Positions 46,301 through 53,843 of a DNA stretch of 64,000 nt are shown here, one piece after another. The stretch spans positions 2,770,189 to 2,834,188 of the forward strand of contig NZ_JASBRG010000007.1 in NCBI RefSeq assembly GCF_029961145.1, given 5' to 3'. The stretch's first letter is position 1. Every line of letters begins with the position of its first letter. The position numbers and the translations under genes were made by a program. The notes under the pieces are model-generated. The model was given only the letters and a program-made list of their open reading frames with translations. It was not told the DNA's origin and made no database searches. This stretch comes from Pinibacter soli (GTDB lineage Bacteria > Bacteroidota > Bacteroidia > Chitinophagales > Chitinophagaceae).

Positions 46301-46780
46301 TTGGAAGAGTTTGTAGAGAAATTTGTATTCACTCGCTTCGATCCAGCAGGTATGGTAGATCACCCGAATATCAAAACCACTACGTCTATTGTTGACTTCC
46401 TGTTCCGCTCATTGGCTTACGAATACTTAGGCAGAACTGACCTGGTTCACGTACTTGACAGACCGGAAGTGGGCAATTCAGGAACTGATGACTGGGACGA
46501 AATTCCAACTACACTGGAATACGATAAAAAGACACCAAAGCTGAGCGATGTAAGGATCGTGGCGGCGGCAAGCGCACCTGCACCGCAGCCTCATCATTCT
46601 CATTCGCACAAACCACAAAAAGCGGCTATTAAAGTGGAAAGCGGCTTGGACGCAGTAAACGCAGCAGCGAAAAATATGCAGAGCGATGCGCCTTCCTGTA
46701 ATGTGTGCGGACACATTACACTACGCAGCGGCACTTGCTACAAATGCCTGAACTGCGGCAATAGCATGGGTTGCAGCTAA
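43400..46780 (+). CDS. nrdJ: Adenosylcobalamin-dependent class II ribonucleoside-diphosphate reductase
   Basis: The protein has 1126 residues. It makes deoxynucleotides with coenzyme B12 as radical initiator. Visible blocks are the N-terminal [11 protein letters not shown], the finger-loop region [21 protein letters not shown] near 390 with catalytic Cys and Glu, and [22 protein letters not shown] near 590. The cysteine-rich C-terminus ([12 protein letters not shown] then [14 protein letters not shown]) is a zinc-ribbon-like thiol relay tail. It is probably a main dNTP source in this organism; no class I genes are in the window. Confidence 0.95.
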   Translation: [1126 protein letters not shown]

Positions 46781-46820
46781 ATTGATCTATCTTTTTCGAC
46801 AATAAACCAACCAAAAACTC

Positions 46821-46855
46821 ATCCCGGTAGTTTCAACTATCGGGATTTTTGTTTT
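46821..46855 (+). terminator. Terminator after nrdJ
   Basis: The 11-base stem atcccggtagt (46821-46831) with actatcgggat (46836-46846) has one G-U pair, a four-base loop and a following T-run. Confidence 0.88.
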
Positions 46856-46943
46856 TAAAGATTGAATAAATGCGCTGTTCGGTGGTGATTGATCTCCTCC
46901 ATTACCTTCATCCAAAACGTTCCGAAGCGTTTCTCTTCTCGAC

Positions 46944-47135
46944 GTTTAACATGTCGCCCCTACGGGGCTGGCAATGCATTTTAAAACTGTTGTTTTGCTA
47001 CGAACGTGTCGCCCCGCTGGGGCTGTTTAAGCACAGTCAGCGAGTTGCTAATAGCCCCAGCGGGGCGACACGTTCGTAGAGAGCTTGAGACTGGTGGAGG
47101 CCAAATCCCAGCCCCGTAGGGGCGACATGTTAAAC
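46944..47135. repeat. Large G+C-rich nested palindrome
   Basis: The outer arms 46944-46971 and 47108-47135 are perfect over 28 bases (gtttaacatgtcgcccctac...). The inner arms 46998-47024 and 47053-47079 are perfect over 27 bases (ctacgaacgtgtcgccccgc...). Both contain a tgtcgcccc motif. The central loop is 28 bases. It explains most of the 46856-47415 gap, where no gene is supported. Confidence 0.92.
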
Positions 47136-47415
47136 ATCGCGAAGCGATTGACTTGAATCGCCTCATGCATGGACCCACTCCAGAACGAATGTCAACACAT
47201 AATATATATACCCCTCCATTCGTTTCTAATATAATTACGTTACCCAAAACCAATAATTTCTAAATTTTCTTTGTTTAAACCCTAAATTTCAATCCATTGA
47301 AAACCAACGAACTAAATTATCCCATCACTCAATTATTTATTTCTTCGCCTCCGGCAGGCAACCTTTTTTTGTACCTTTCGTATATACTTTCAAATAGCAC
47401 AACACAACAAGAATT

Positions 47416-47991
47416 TTGATAGGCATTACACAAATAATATCGGGTTGCTTAAAGCAAGACGCAAGGTGTCAGAAGGCACTTTATGAGAAGTATTACGGCT
47501 ATGCCTTGAAGATAGTGTTCCGCTATATATATCACTATGACAAAGCGGTAGATGTGGTAAATGATGGGTACGTAAAACTGTTTATGAAGTTCTCAACCTT
47601 CAAATGTGAAAATGAGGAGCATTTAGAAAAGATGTTCATGGGATGGTTGAGACAAATTATGGTGAACACAGCAATTGATGCTTTACGTAAAAATGACCTT
47701 ATGCCGGAAATCGGCGGTATCGCTGATCATGTATGGGAAGAACCCGATAGAAGTGCGAATGCCGATCAGCGGGTGCTCTATAAGGAGCTTATGATTTATG
47801 TAAAAAAGTTACCGCCGGTTTACCGGATTGTGTTCAACATGTTTGTAATAGACGGCTTCACGCACCACGAGATAGCAGAGTCTCTTTGTATTTCTGTTGG
47901 AACCTCTAAATCTAACTTATCGAAAGCAAGGGCATTACTGCAAAAATTTATTAACAAAGACAGTGGGGCAATAGAAATATGCAGTATTTAG
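47416..47991 (+). CDS. ECF-type RNA polymerase sigma factor
   Basis: The protein has 191 residues, starting at TTG 47416; the frame has a stop a few codons upstream and no ATG before region 2. Region 2 contains QKALYEKYYGYALKIVFRYI near 18-38 and DVVNDGYVKLFMKFSTF. Region 4 contains LPPVYRIVFNMFVIDGFTHHEIAESLCISVGTSKSNLSKAR near 130-175, with the helix-turn-helix. It overlaps the next gene by 13 bases, so they form an operon. The partner may be its membrane regulator. Confidence 0.88.
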   Translation: MIGITQIISGCLKQDARCQKALYEKYYGYALKIVFRYIYHYDKAVDVVNDGYVKLFMKFSTFKCENEEHLEKMFMGWLRQIMVNTAIDALRKNDLMPEIGGIADHVWEEPDRSANADQRVLYKELMIYVKKLPPVYRIVFNMFVIDGFTHHEIAESLCISVGTSKSNLSKARALLQKFINKDSGAIEICSI

Positions 47992-49427
47992 ACGACAATA
48001 TGGACGAACTGTTTAGGAAGGCTGCTGAAGAGTATCCCCTAAAATCACCTGAACCAGACTGGAGCAGAATCGAATCTGCCCTGCAAATGGGGAACAACAC
48101 TCCTTTGCCTTCCGGAAGAGATAAAAGAGATAACAGACGACTTCTTTGGTTCCTGTTGCTACTTCCGCTTGGATTTGTTTTTACGCATAATATAAAATCC
48201 GGCAGAGCACTGAACAAAGCAAACACAATCGCAGCGGCCAAAAGCGGAGATGAAAAAACCAATGCTCAGGCAGACAAACAACTAATAACAGCTAATAGCA
48301 ATATCCAATATCCAGAAAAAACAGAAGCTTCGAACCAAAATCCAATTTCCCTGCAAGGGAAAACCAATGACAATCCAATAACCTTGAAAAATGAAAATCA
48401 ATCCGGAAAACTATTTAATCACCCTAAAACAAATGTAAATGACTTAACAACAAATACAAGCAGTTCTAATCTGAGGAACACACAAGATATTACCTATGAT
48501 AACCAAAGATCGAAATCCAAATCCAGGAAAAATCAAAAGTCCGGCAACCTAATATCCATATCCGATCAAGACCAAAAATCCATATCCAGGAACGACCGGC
48601 AATCCATATCCAATAAATCCGTATCCAAGAAGTCCATATCCGATAATGACCAACCATCCATATCCAATAATGATCAACCGTTGACAGCAAGTACTGATCA
48701 ACAAAATGTATCCAATATCCCGTTAAAAAACACAAATCCGCAACCAGATTCTTTAGCATTAAAACATAAAGACTCGATTGCAATCAACAACACCGTTGCT
48801 GCTTCAAAAAACAATGTGATCAAAGTAGACAAAGGCAAACAGCATGGGATTTACATCAGTCTAGTAGGCGCCGCTGATGTAAGTACCATCAAAATGCAAA
48901 CAGTAGAACATATGGGTTTTGGAGCAGGCGTGTTAGTAGGTTATCAGTTCAATAAAAAATGGGCAGTAGAAACAGGGGTGCTTTGGGACAAGAAACAATA
49001 CTACAGCGATGGAGAGTATTTTGACAAAAGCAAAACCAACATCCCCGCTGCCAGCCAGGTTTTGTGGATCGACGGCAACTGTAACATGTTTGAAGTACCT
49101 GTAAATGCTCGTTATAATTTCTCTTTCAAGAAAAAAGGAAACTTTTTCGCAACGGCCGGGCTTACCTCTTATTTTATGAAAAAAGAGGACTATTATTACT
49201 GGGCAAAGCATGGTAGTAATTATTACGGCGCAGAAAGAACATATAATAACTCGGGTAACAGCTTATTTTCGATCATGACGTTGAGCGCAGGTTACGAGCA
49301 CAAACTTGGTAAAATAGGCAGCTTAAGAACAGAGCCATATTTAAGACTTCCGTTAACGGGAGTTGGTATCGGCAACCTTCCTATCTCTAGCATAGGTTTA
49401 CAAGTGGGCATTACACACCACTTCTGA
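47979..49427 (+). CDS. Membrane-anchored protein with Asn/Gln/Ser repeat linker and beta-barrel C-terminus
   Basis: The protein has 482 residues. A short N-terminus (MDELFRKAAEEYPLKSPEPDW) is followed by one membrane span (RRLLWFLLLLPLGFVFTH, about 53-70), a long low-complexity linker (about 90-280) with repeated S-I-S-N/D-N-D-Q units, and a C-terminal small beta-barrel or porin-like domain (from about 285, GIYISLVGAADVSTIKM). It follows a sigma-factor gene, as related proteins do in this order, and may act as a signalling partner. A start at 48000 is equally possible. Function is unproven. Confidence 0.75.
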   Translation: MQYLDDNMDELFRKAAEEYPLKSPEPDWSRIESALQMGNNTPLPSGRDKRDNRRLLWFLLLLPLGFVFTHNIKSGRALNKANTIAAAKSGDEKTNAQADKQLITANSNIQYPEKTEASNQNPISLQGKTNDNPITLKNENQSGKLFNHPKTNVNDLTTNTSSSNLRNTQDITYDNQRSKSKSRKNQKSGNLISISDQDQKSISRNDRQSISNKSVSKKSISDNDQPSISNNDQPLTASTDQQNVSNIPLKNTNPQPDSLALKHKDSIAINNTVAASKNNVIKVDKGKQHGIYISLVGAADVSTIKMQTVEHMGFGAGVLVGYQFNKKWAVETGVLWDKKQYYSDGEYFDKSKTNIPAASQVLWIDGNCNMFEVPVNARYNFSFKKKGNFFATAGLTSYFMKKEDYYYWAKHGSNYYGAERTYNNSGNSLFSIMTLSAGYEHKLGKIGSLRTEPYLRLPLTGVGIGNLPISSIGLQVGITHHF

Positions 49428-49459
49428 TATAATCATTGTTTACAGTAACACTTAAGCAT

Positions 49460-49870
49460 ATGCGAAAAAAAGTGCTTTTTCTCGCAGCGGGCATTGTTTT
49501 GTTATGCGTCGCCGCCTGGGCATACTATGCCTACCAAAAACCGCATACAGATGCAAGAGATATTGCGCCTTCGGCAAATGTTAACGCAGCCGATCTATTC
49601 AACGCTTATCTCTCAAATGAAACAGAAGCTGATAAGAAATACACAGGAAAAGTAATAAGCATCAAAGGAACAGTGAATGCAGTTCAGAAAGACAGCACTA
49701 CCGTAAACATTTTGCTTAGCGCAGGCGACAAAGCACCAGGAGGGATCAACTGTAGCTTTTACAATGCACAATCATTTAAAGTCCCTGCGATTAATTCACC
49801 CATAACCATAAAAGGCAGATGCACCGGGTTTCTGCTCGATGTAAATGTGGTGGATTGTGTTATTGAATAA
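49460..49870 (+). CDS. OB-fold (tRNA_anti-like) membrane-anchored protein
   Basis: The ATG at 49460 (MRKKVLFLAAGIVLLCVAAW) gives 136 residues with an N-terminal membrane anchor or signal. The rest matches the tRNA_anti-like OB-fold seen in small exported proteins: NAADLFNAYLSNETEADKKY, GKVISIKGTVNAV near 72, then CSFYN and ITIKGRCTGFLLDVNVVDCVI. The TTG at 49436 is less likely. It heads a four-gene set with a cytochrome, a YceI protein and a DUF5777 protein. Confidence 0.78.
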   Translation: MRKKVLFLAAGIVLLCVAAWAYYAYQKPHTDARDIAPSANVNAADLFNAYLSNETEADKKYTGKVISIKGTVNAVQKDSTTVNILLSAGDKAPGGINCSFYNAQSFKVPAINSPITIKGRCTGFLLDVNVVDCVIE

Positions 49871-49890
49871 TCAACGAAAAAGAATACTCT

Positions 49891-50271
49891 ATGCGTAAGT
49901 ACATTTCATCCACGTTAATCGTTGCGGCAGTAATAACGTGTTTTGCAATCTCCTGTTCTAAAGCCAATGAAGAAAGCCTGAACGACGGTAACACCTGCGA
50001 CACAACAGCGGTAAGATACAGCACCGACATCGTTAACATTCTGTCCAACAATTGCTATGAATGCCATGGTGCAGGTAGCACCGCCGGCAGCGGAGGCATT
50101 GATCTCAGCACTTATAGCAATCTTAAGGTTCATGCAGACGCCGGACATTTGGTGGCCGTTGTTACACACGCACCGGGGTACCCTGCAATGCCTTATGGCA
50201 GACCCAAGCTGGATAATTGTTCAATCAACAAGATAACAGCCTGGGTAAACCAGGGAGCAAAGAATAATTAA
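49891..50271 (+). CDS. Lipoprotein cytochrome c (single haem)
   Basis: The protein has 126 residues. It starts with a lipoprotein signal (ITCFAISC, Cys22 as acylation site) and carries one haem-c attachment site, CYECHG near 55. The distal ligand may be the methionine in AMPYGRP near 100. The last 25 residues (INKITAWVNQGAKNN) fit the end of cytochrome-c-type domains. It probably transfers electrons in the periplasm together with its neighbours, 20 bases from the OB-fold gene. Confidence 0.85.
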   Translation: MRKYISSTLIVAAVITCFAISCSKANEESLNDGNTCDTTAVRYSTDIVNILSNNCYECHGAGSTAGSGGIDLSTYSNLKVHADAGHLVAVVTHAPGYPAMPYGRPKLDNCSINKITAWVNQGAKNN

Positions 50272-50300
50272 CGATTAAGAATAAGCGAAAAATTACAACG

Positions 50301-50840
50301 ATGAAAAAGATTTTTATCTTCCTTATCCTTCTTATTAACTGCCATTGGGCACACAGTCAGCAATACATGACACGCTCAGGTTTTATAGGTTTTTATGGGA
50401 AAACCCCAATGGAAGATATAAGGGCAGAAAACAAACAAGTGTACGCCATTATTGATGCAGGCCATAAAGAGATGGCTATTACACTGCTGCTCAAAGGATT
50501 TATTTTTACCAAAGAATTGATGCAGGAGCACTTCAACGAAAACTATGTGGAGAGTGATAAGTATCCTAAAGCAAGTTTCACAGGAACTTATACCATTAAC
50601 GTGCCTCCGGGAAGTGACAGCATTTACAAAGTAACCATCAAAGGAAACATGACGCTGCACAACGTAACACGGCCTGTAGAAATACCTGCTACATTGCAAA
50701 TGCAACAAGGGAGATTGATAGGAAATGCAGAATTCAAAATGAAACCCGAAGATTACAACATCTCCATTCCATCTATTGTGCGTGACAAAATAGCCAAAGA
50801 GATGAACGTGGTAGTTAAGTTAGATTGTAACACTAAGTGA
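50301..50840 (+). CDS. YceI-like lipocalin-fold protein
   Basis: The protein has 179 residues with a signal peptide cleaved near AHS-Q. YceI features are FYGKTPMEDIRAENKQVYAI, the block EHFNENYVESDKYPKASFTG near 75-95, KVTIKGNMTLHNVTRPVEIP and the end FKMKPEDYNISIPSIVRDKIA. YceI proteins bind isoprenoids or other hydrophobic ligands in the periplasm. It is third in the four-gene set. Confidence 0.88.
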   Translation: MKKIFIFLILLINCHWAHSQQYMTRSGFIGFYGKTPMEDIRAENKQVYAIIDAGHKEMAITLLLKGFIFTKELMQEHFNENYVESDKYPKASFTGTYTINVPPGSDSIYKVTIKGNMTLHNVTRPVEIPATLQMQQGRLIGNAEFKMKPEDYNISIPSIVRDKIAKEMNVVVKLDCNTK

Positions 50841-50850
50841 AGTCGTAGAT

Positions 50851-50985
50851 GGCGAATCGTCAATCGTAAATAGAACTGCGGGAATGATAATTTACATTCA
50901 CGATTTACGATTCGCCTTCAACGATACATTGTGTGTGTCAGCCACTCCCATTCACGATTGACGATTGACCATTACCATTTCCCTT
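50851..50985. repeat. Low-complexity word palindrome ('gcgaatcgtcaatcg' / 'gattcgcc')
   Basis: The left arm at 50851-50871 (ggcgaatcgtcaatcgtaaat) pairs with 50890-50916 (cgatttacgattcgcc end), with small gaps. It continues rightward with cacgattgacgattgacc. It begins 11 bases after the YceI stop codon. Confidence 0.7.
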
Positions 50986-51005
50986 TCATCATAAATTAAA
51001 CTCTC

Positions 51006-51920
51006 ATGCTTCTAAAGAAAGTTATCTGCTCATTAATAATCATAATAACGATTGGAGAACTTCACGCACAGGATTCTTCTCTTTTAAAATCATTGAATGA
51101 TTCCATGCAGACCAGTGGTGGCGTTAATTACACTACCGGTACGTTTAAGGCTTTGCACATCATCAACATGCAAACGATTGAAGCACCAGGAGCAGGTGTG
51201 TTGAACTTTGTGATACAGCACCGATTTGGTCAAATCAACAGTGGTGCGTACAATTTGTGGGGATTGGATAACGCTACGTTGCGTTTAGGACTTGATTATG
51301 GCATTTCTCCAAGACTCGCCGTTGGCGTTGGCAGAAGCTCTTATGAAAAGACGTTTGACGGCTATGTGAAGTATAAACTGCTGCGACAATCAACAGGAGA
51401 AGTGAACATGCCAATATCTGTGAGCCTGCTTGGTTCCATTACTCACTTCACACAACATTACGACGACAAACCGTACTTAGACGCGACCTATCGAACAGCA
51501 TACACCGCACAATTACTGATTGCAAGAAAATTCAACCGGAATATTTCATTTCAGTTGGCTCCTACTTTTCTTCATTACAACATTGTTCCAACAGCAGATG
51601 ATAAAAATAATGAGTTCGCCATCTCTGCCGGCGGCCGCGTAAAGATCACAAAGAGAATGAGCATTAATGCTGAATACAATTACCTGCTTCCTAACCAGGT
51701 AAATTCAATGGACGTTTACAATTCATTTTCTCTCGGCTGGGACATTGAAACAGGCGGCCACGTTTTTCAACTTGTGTTTACAAACTCACAGGGAATGGTT
51801 GAAACCCAATACATCGGAAGAACAATGGGCAAGTGGGGCGATGGAGCCATTTATTTTGGGTTTAATATTTCCCGAAGCTTCAATATAACGAAGAATGCGA
51901 AGAACAGAGCGTCCTGGTAA
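51006..51920 (+). CDS. DUF5777 beta-barrel protein
   Basis: The protein has 304 residues with a signal peptide cleaved after LHA. A mature barrel follows with DUF5777-type features: NMQTIEAPGAGVLNFVIQHRFG near 56, the segment GLDNATLRLGLDYGISPRLA near 86, and FQLVFTNSQGMVETQYIG near 250. It lies last in the set OB-fold, cytochrome c, YceI, DUF5777, a recurring order in Bacteroidota. A role in the outer membrane with the periplasmic cytochrome is suggested by context only. Confidence 0.85.
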   Translation: MLLKKVICSLIIIITIGELHAQDSSLLKSLNDSMQTSGGVNYTTGTFKALHIINMQTIEAPGAGVLNFVIQHRFGQINSGAYNLWGLDNATLRLGLDYGISPRLAVGVGRSSYEKTFDGYVKYKLLRQSTGEVNMPISVSLLGSITHFTQHYDDKPYLDATYRTAYTAQLLIARKFNRNISFQLAPTFLHYNIVPTADDKNNEFAISAGGRVKITKRMSINAEYNYLLPNQVNSMDVYNSFSLGWDIETGGHVFQLVFTNSQGMVETQYIGRTMGKWGDGAIYFGFNISRSFNITKNAKNRASW

Positions 51921-52056
51921 TTTCTGTGGGGCAAATTTCAGAATGCCTGCAAATATTTGATTAGGTGGCAATTCGGAGTAAACTTTAAAGTTTTCCATAC
52001 TATTTTATGCTAAATTGCGTTAACAGTTACCGTATTCACCATTTAATCCATACAAA

Positions 52057-52173
52057 ATGAAAACAGCCATCACCCTAGCAATTGTAGTCGCTTTTTTATC
52101 GTCGTGTGCCCGCACACTTACAACTTCAGAAGCTGCAAGTGGTCGTTATAAGCGGTGCCACAACGTGAGATAA
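52057..52173 (+). CDS. Small lipoprotein, 38 residues
   Basis: An ATG at 52057 opens a 38-residue frame: a hydrophobic stretch (ITLAIVVAFLSS) followed by a lipobox ending in Cys17, then ARTLTTSEAASGRYKRC. The lipoprotein signal and a terminator 25 bases further on support a real gene. Similar short SCAR-type lipoproteins occur in Bacteroidota genomes. Function is unknown. Confidence 0.6.
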   Translation: MKTAITLAIVVAFLSSCARTLTTSEAASGRYKRCHNVR

Positions 52174-52197
52174 TAACTTTTTTCATTGAGCTTTTAC

Positions 52198-52236
52198 AGC
52201 CATAATCGTAATGTTACGGTTATGGCTTTCTTTTTT
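52198..52236 (+). terminator. Terminator of the small lipoprotein gene
   Basis: The 14-base stem agccataatcgtaa (52198-52211) with 52214-52227 has one G-U pair and a two-base loop and is followed by a T-run. Confidence 0.87.
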
Positions 52237-52300
52237 TATAGTATAAATGCTTGTAAATAAATCATCCACATTACTAGCAAGTCTATTCGTAGTTAATAAC

Positions 52301-52308
52301 TATCTTTG
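52301..52308 (+). promoter_or_regulatory. -7 element of lpxC-fabZ
   Basis: TATCTTTG is a perfect TAnnTTTG match 18 bases before the ATG at 52327. The leader would be about 13 bases. No TTG is found at the normal spacing. Confidence 0.6.
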
Positions 52309-52326
52309 CGGACTTAAGAAAATCGA

Positions 52327-53733
52327 ATGGACTTAAATTTCAATCCCGACAAACAACATACGCTTGGTGCAGAAGTTAGCATTTCAGGTACAGGATTACA
52401 CACAGGAATAAGTGTTGATATGACTTTGAAACCTGCAAATCCAGGTTTTGGCCTTCAGTTTCAACGTGTTGATTTGCCCGGACATCCCATTATTAAAGCA
52501 GATTGCGACTTAGTAACAGATACTTCCAGAGGTACAACCATAGAAGACAATGGCGCAAAAGTGAGTACAGTTGAACACGTTTTGGCAGCCCTCGTAGGCA
52601 TGGGTGTCGACAACTGTCTTATCGAAATCAACGGACCAGAAACTCCGATTATGGACGGTAGTTCTCAGCCATTTGTAGAAATGATTGAAGAAGTTGGTGT
52701 GTTGGAACAAGATGCTACCAAAGTTTGGTACAGCATCGATGAAAATATTCATCATTACGACGAGCAAAAAAGAGTGGAAATGGTAGCCATGCCTTCTGTT
52801 GGTTATCAGATCACTACGTTGATAGATTTTAACTCTCCGGTATTGGGCACACAGCACGCCGGTTTGAAACACATGCGTGATTTCAAACAGGAAATTGCTC
52901 CCTGCCGTACGTTCTGCTTCCTGCATGAACTGGAAACTTTGCTGGCACACAACCTAATTAAAGGTGGCGACATCAATAATGCGATCGTTGTGGTTGACAA
53001 GCCGGTTACAGCGGAAGAAATGGGCAGACTGGCAAAAGTATTCAAGAGAGATAAAATGGAAGTGAAGAGCGAAGGTTACCTTAACAACCTTGAGCTGCGC
53101 TATCCAAACGAGCCGGCCCGCCACAAACTCCTTGACATTGTGGGAGATCTGGCACTGATCGGTTATCCTATCAAAGCAAGAATCATTGCTAACCGTCCCG
53201 GTCACAGCACAAACGTTGAGTTTGCTAAAAAGATCAAACAATACATCAAGAAGAACAAGCACGTAAAGGATATTCCTATTTACGATCCTTCAATGCCTGC
53301 AGTTTACACAACTCAGCAAATTGAAAAAACTTTACCACACAGATATCCGTTCTTACTGGTAGATAAAATTATTGAGCTTACTGACAAACGCATCATCGGT
53401 ATTAAAAACGTAACTTTCAATGAACCGTTCTTTACAGGTCACTTCCCCGGAAACCCTGTAATGCCGGGAGTATTGCAGATCGAGGCGCTGGCACAAACAG
53501 GTGGCATTTTGGCTATCAACGCATTAGGCGGTGGCAGCTATGATACTTACTTTATTAAAATCGACAACTGTAAGTTTAAACAAAAAGTAGTGCCGGGTGA
53601 TACAATGATCCTTAAAATGGAGCTGGCTGCACCGATCCGTCGTGGTATCTGCGAAATGAAAGGAACTGTATATGTGGGAAATAAAGTAGCCACAGAAGCT
53701 GATTTAGTAGCCCAATTAGTAAAGAGAAGTTAA
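52327..53733 (+). CDS. lpxC-fabZ: Bifunctional UDP-3-O-acyl-N-acetylglucosamine deacetylase / 3-hydroxyacyl-ACP dehydratase
   Basis: The protein has 468 residues and is the LpxC-FabZ fusion found in Bacteroidota. LpxC (about 1-310) is the zinc-dependent committed enzyme of lipid A synthesis, with TVEHVLAALVGMGVDNC near 80 (zinc His) and HKLLDIVGDLALIGYPIKA near 262 (zinc His and Asp). FabZ (about 320-465) dehydrates beta-hydroxyacyl-ACP and has LPHRYPFLLVDKI with the catalytic His and FPGNPVMPGVLQIEALAQTG with the catalytic Glu. lpxA follows, as usual. Confidence 0.98.
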   Translation: MDLNFNPDKQHTLGAEVSISGTGLHTGISVDMTLKPANPGFGLQFQRVDLPGHPIIKADCDLVTDTSRGTTIEDNGAKVSTVEHVLAALVGMGVDNCLIEINGPETPIMDGSSQPFVEMIEEVGVLEQDATKVWYSIDENIHHYDEQKRVEMVAMPSVGYQITTLIDFNSPVLGTQHAGLKHMRDFKQEIAPCRTFCFLHELETLLAHNLIKGGDINNAIVVVDKPVTAEEMGRLAKVFKRDKMEVKSEGYLNNLELRYPNEPARHKLLDIVGDLALIGYPIKARIIANRPGHSTNVEFAKKIKQYIKKNKHVKDIPIYDPSMPAVYTTQQIEKTLPHRYPFLLVDKIIELTDKRIIGIKNVTFNEPFFTGHFPGNPVMPGVLQIEALAQTGGILAINALGGGSYDTYFIKIDNCKFKQKVVPGDTMILKMELAAPIRRGICEMKGTVYVGNKVATEADLVAQLVKRS

Positions 53734-53784
53734 CATTAGCAAGCTCTTAATATCAATTAAATAGGTTATATGGTTTGGCCAACC

Positions 53785-53792
53785 TACTTTTG
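53785..53792 (+). promoter_or_regulatory. Candidate internal -7 element upstream of lpxA
   Basis: TACTTTTG is a perfect match to the -7 consensus. It lies before the hairpin at 53809-53833, so a transcript from it would meet that hairpin at once. No -33 TTG is found. It could be an alternative lpxA promoter. Confidence 0.35.
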
Positions 53793-53808
53793 CAAATAAA
53801 TTTTTATT

Positions 53809-53833
53809 GAGCCAGTTCAAACTGGCTCTTTTA
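53809..53833 (+). terminator. Hairpin with T-run between lpxC-fabZ and lpxA
   Basis: gagccagt (53809-53816) and actggctc (53821-53828), with loop tcaa, are followed by tttta. This partial terminator could set the level of read-through into lpxA. Confidence 0.6.
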
Positions 53834-53843
53834 TAATGTCTTT

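Noticed and set aside
46870-47253. Open frames of 69 and 90 codons on both strands in the nrdJ-sigma gap
   Set aside because: They run through the G+C-rich nested palindrome, and mirrored arms give mirrored frames by necessity. There is no start context or family match.
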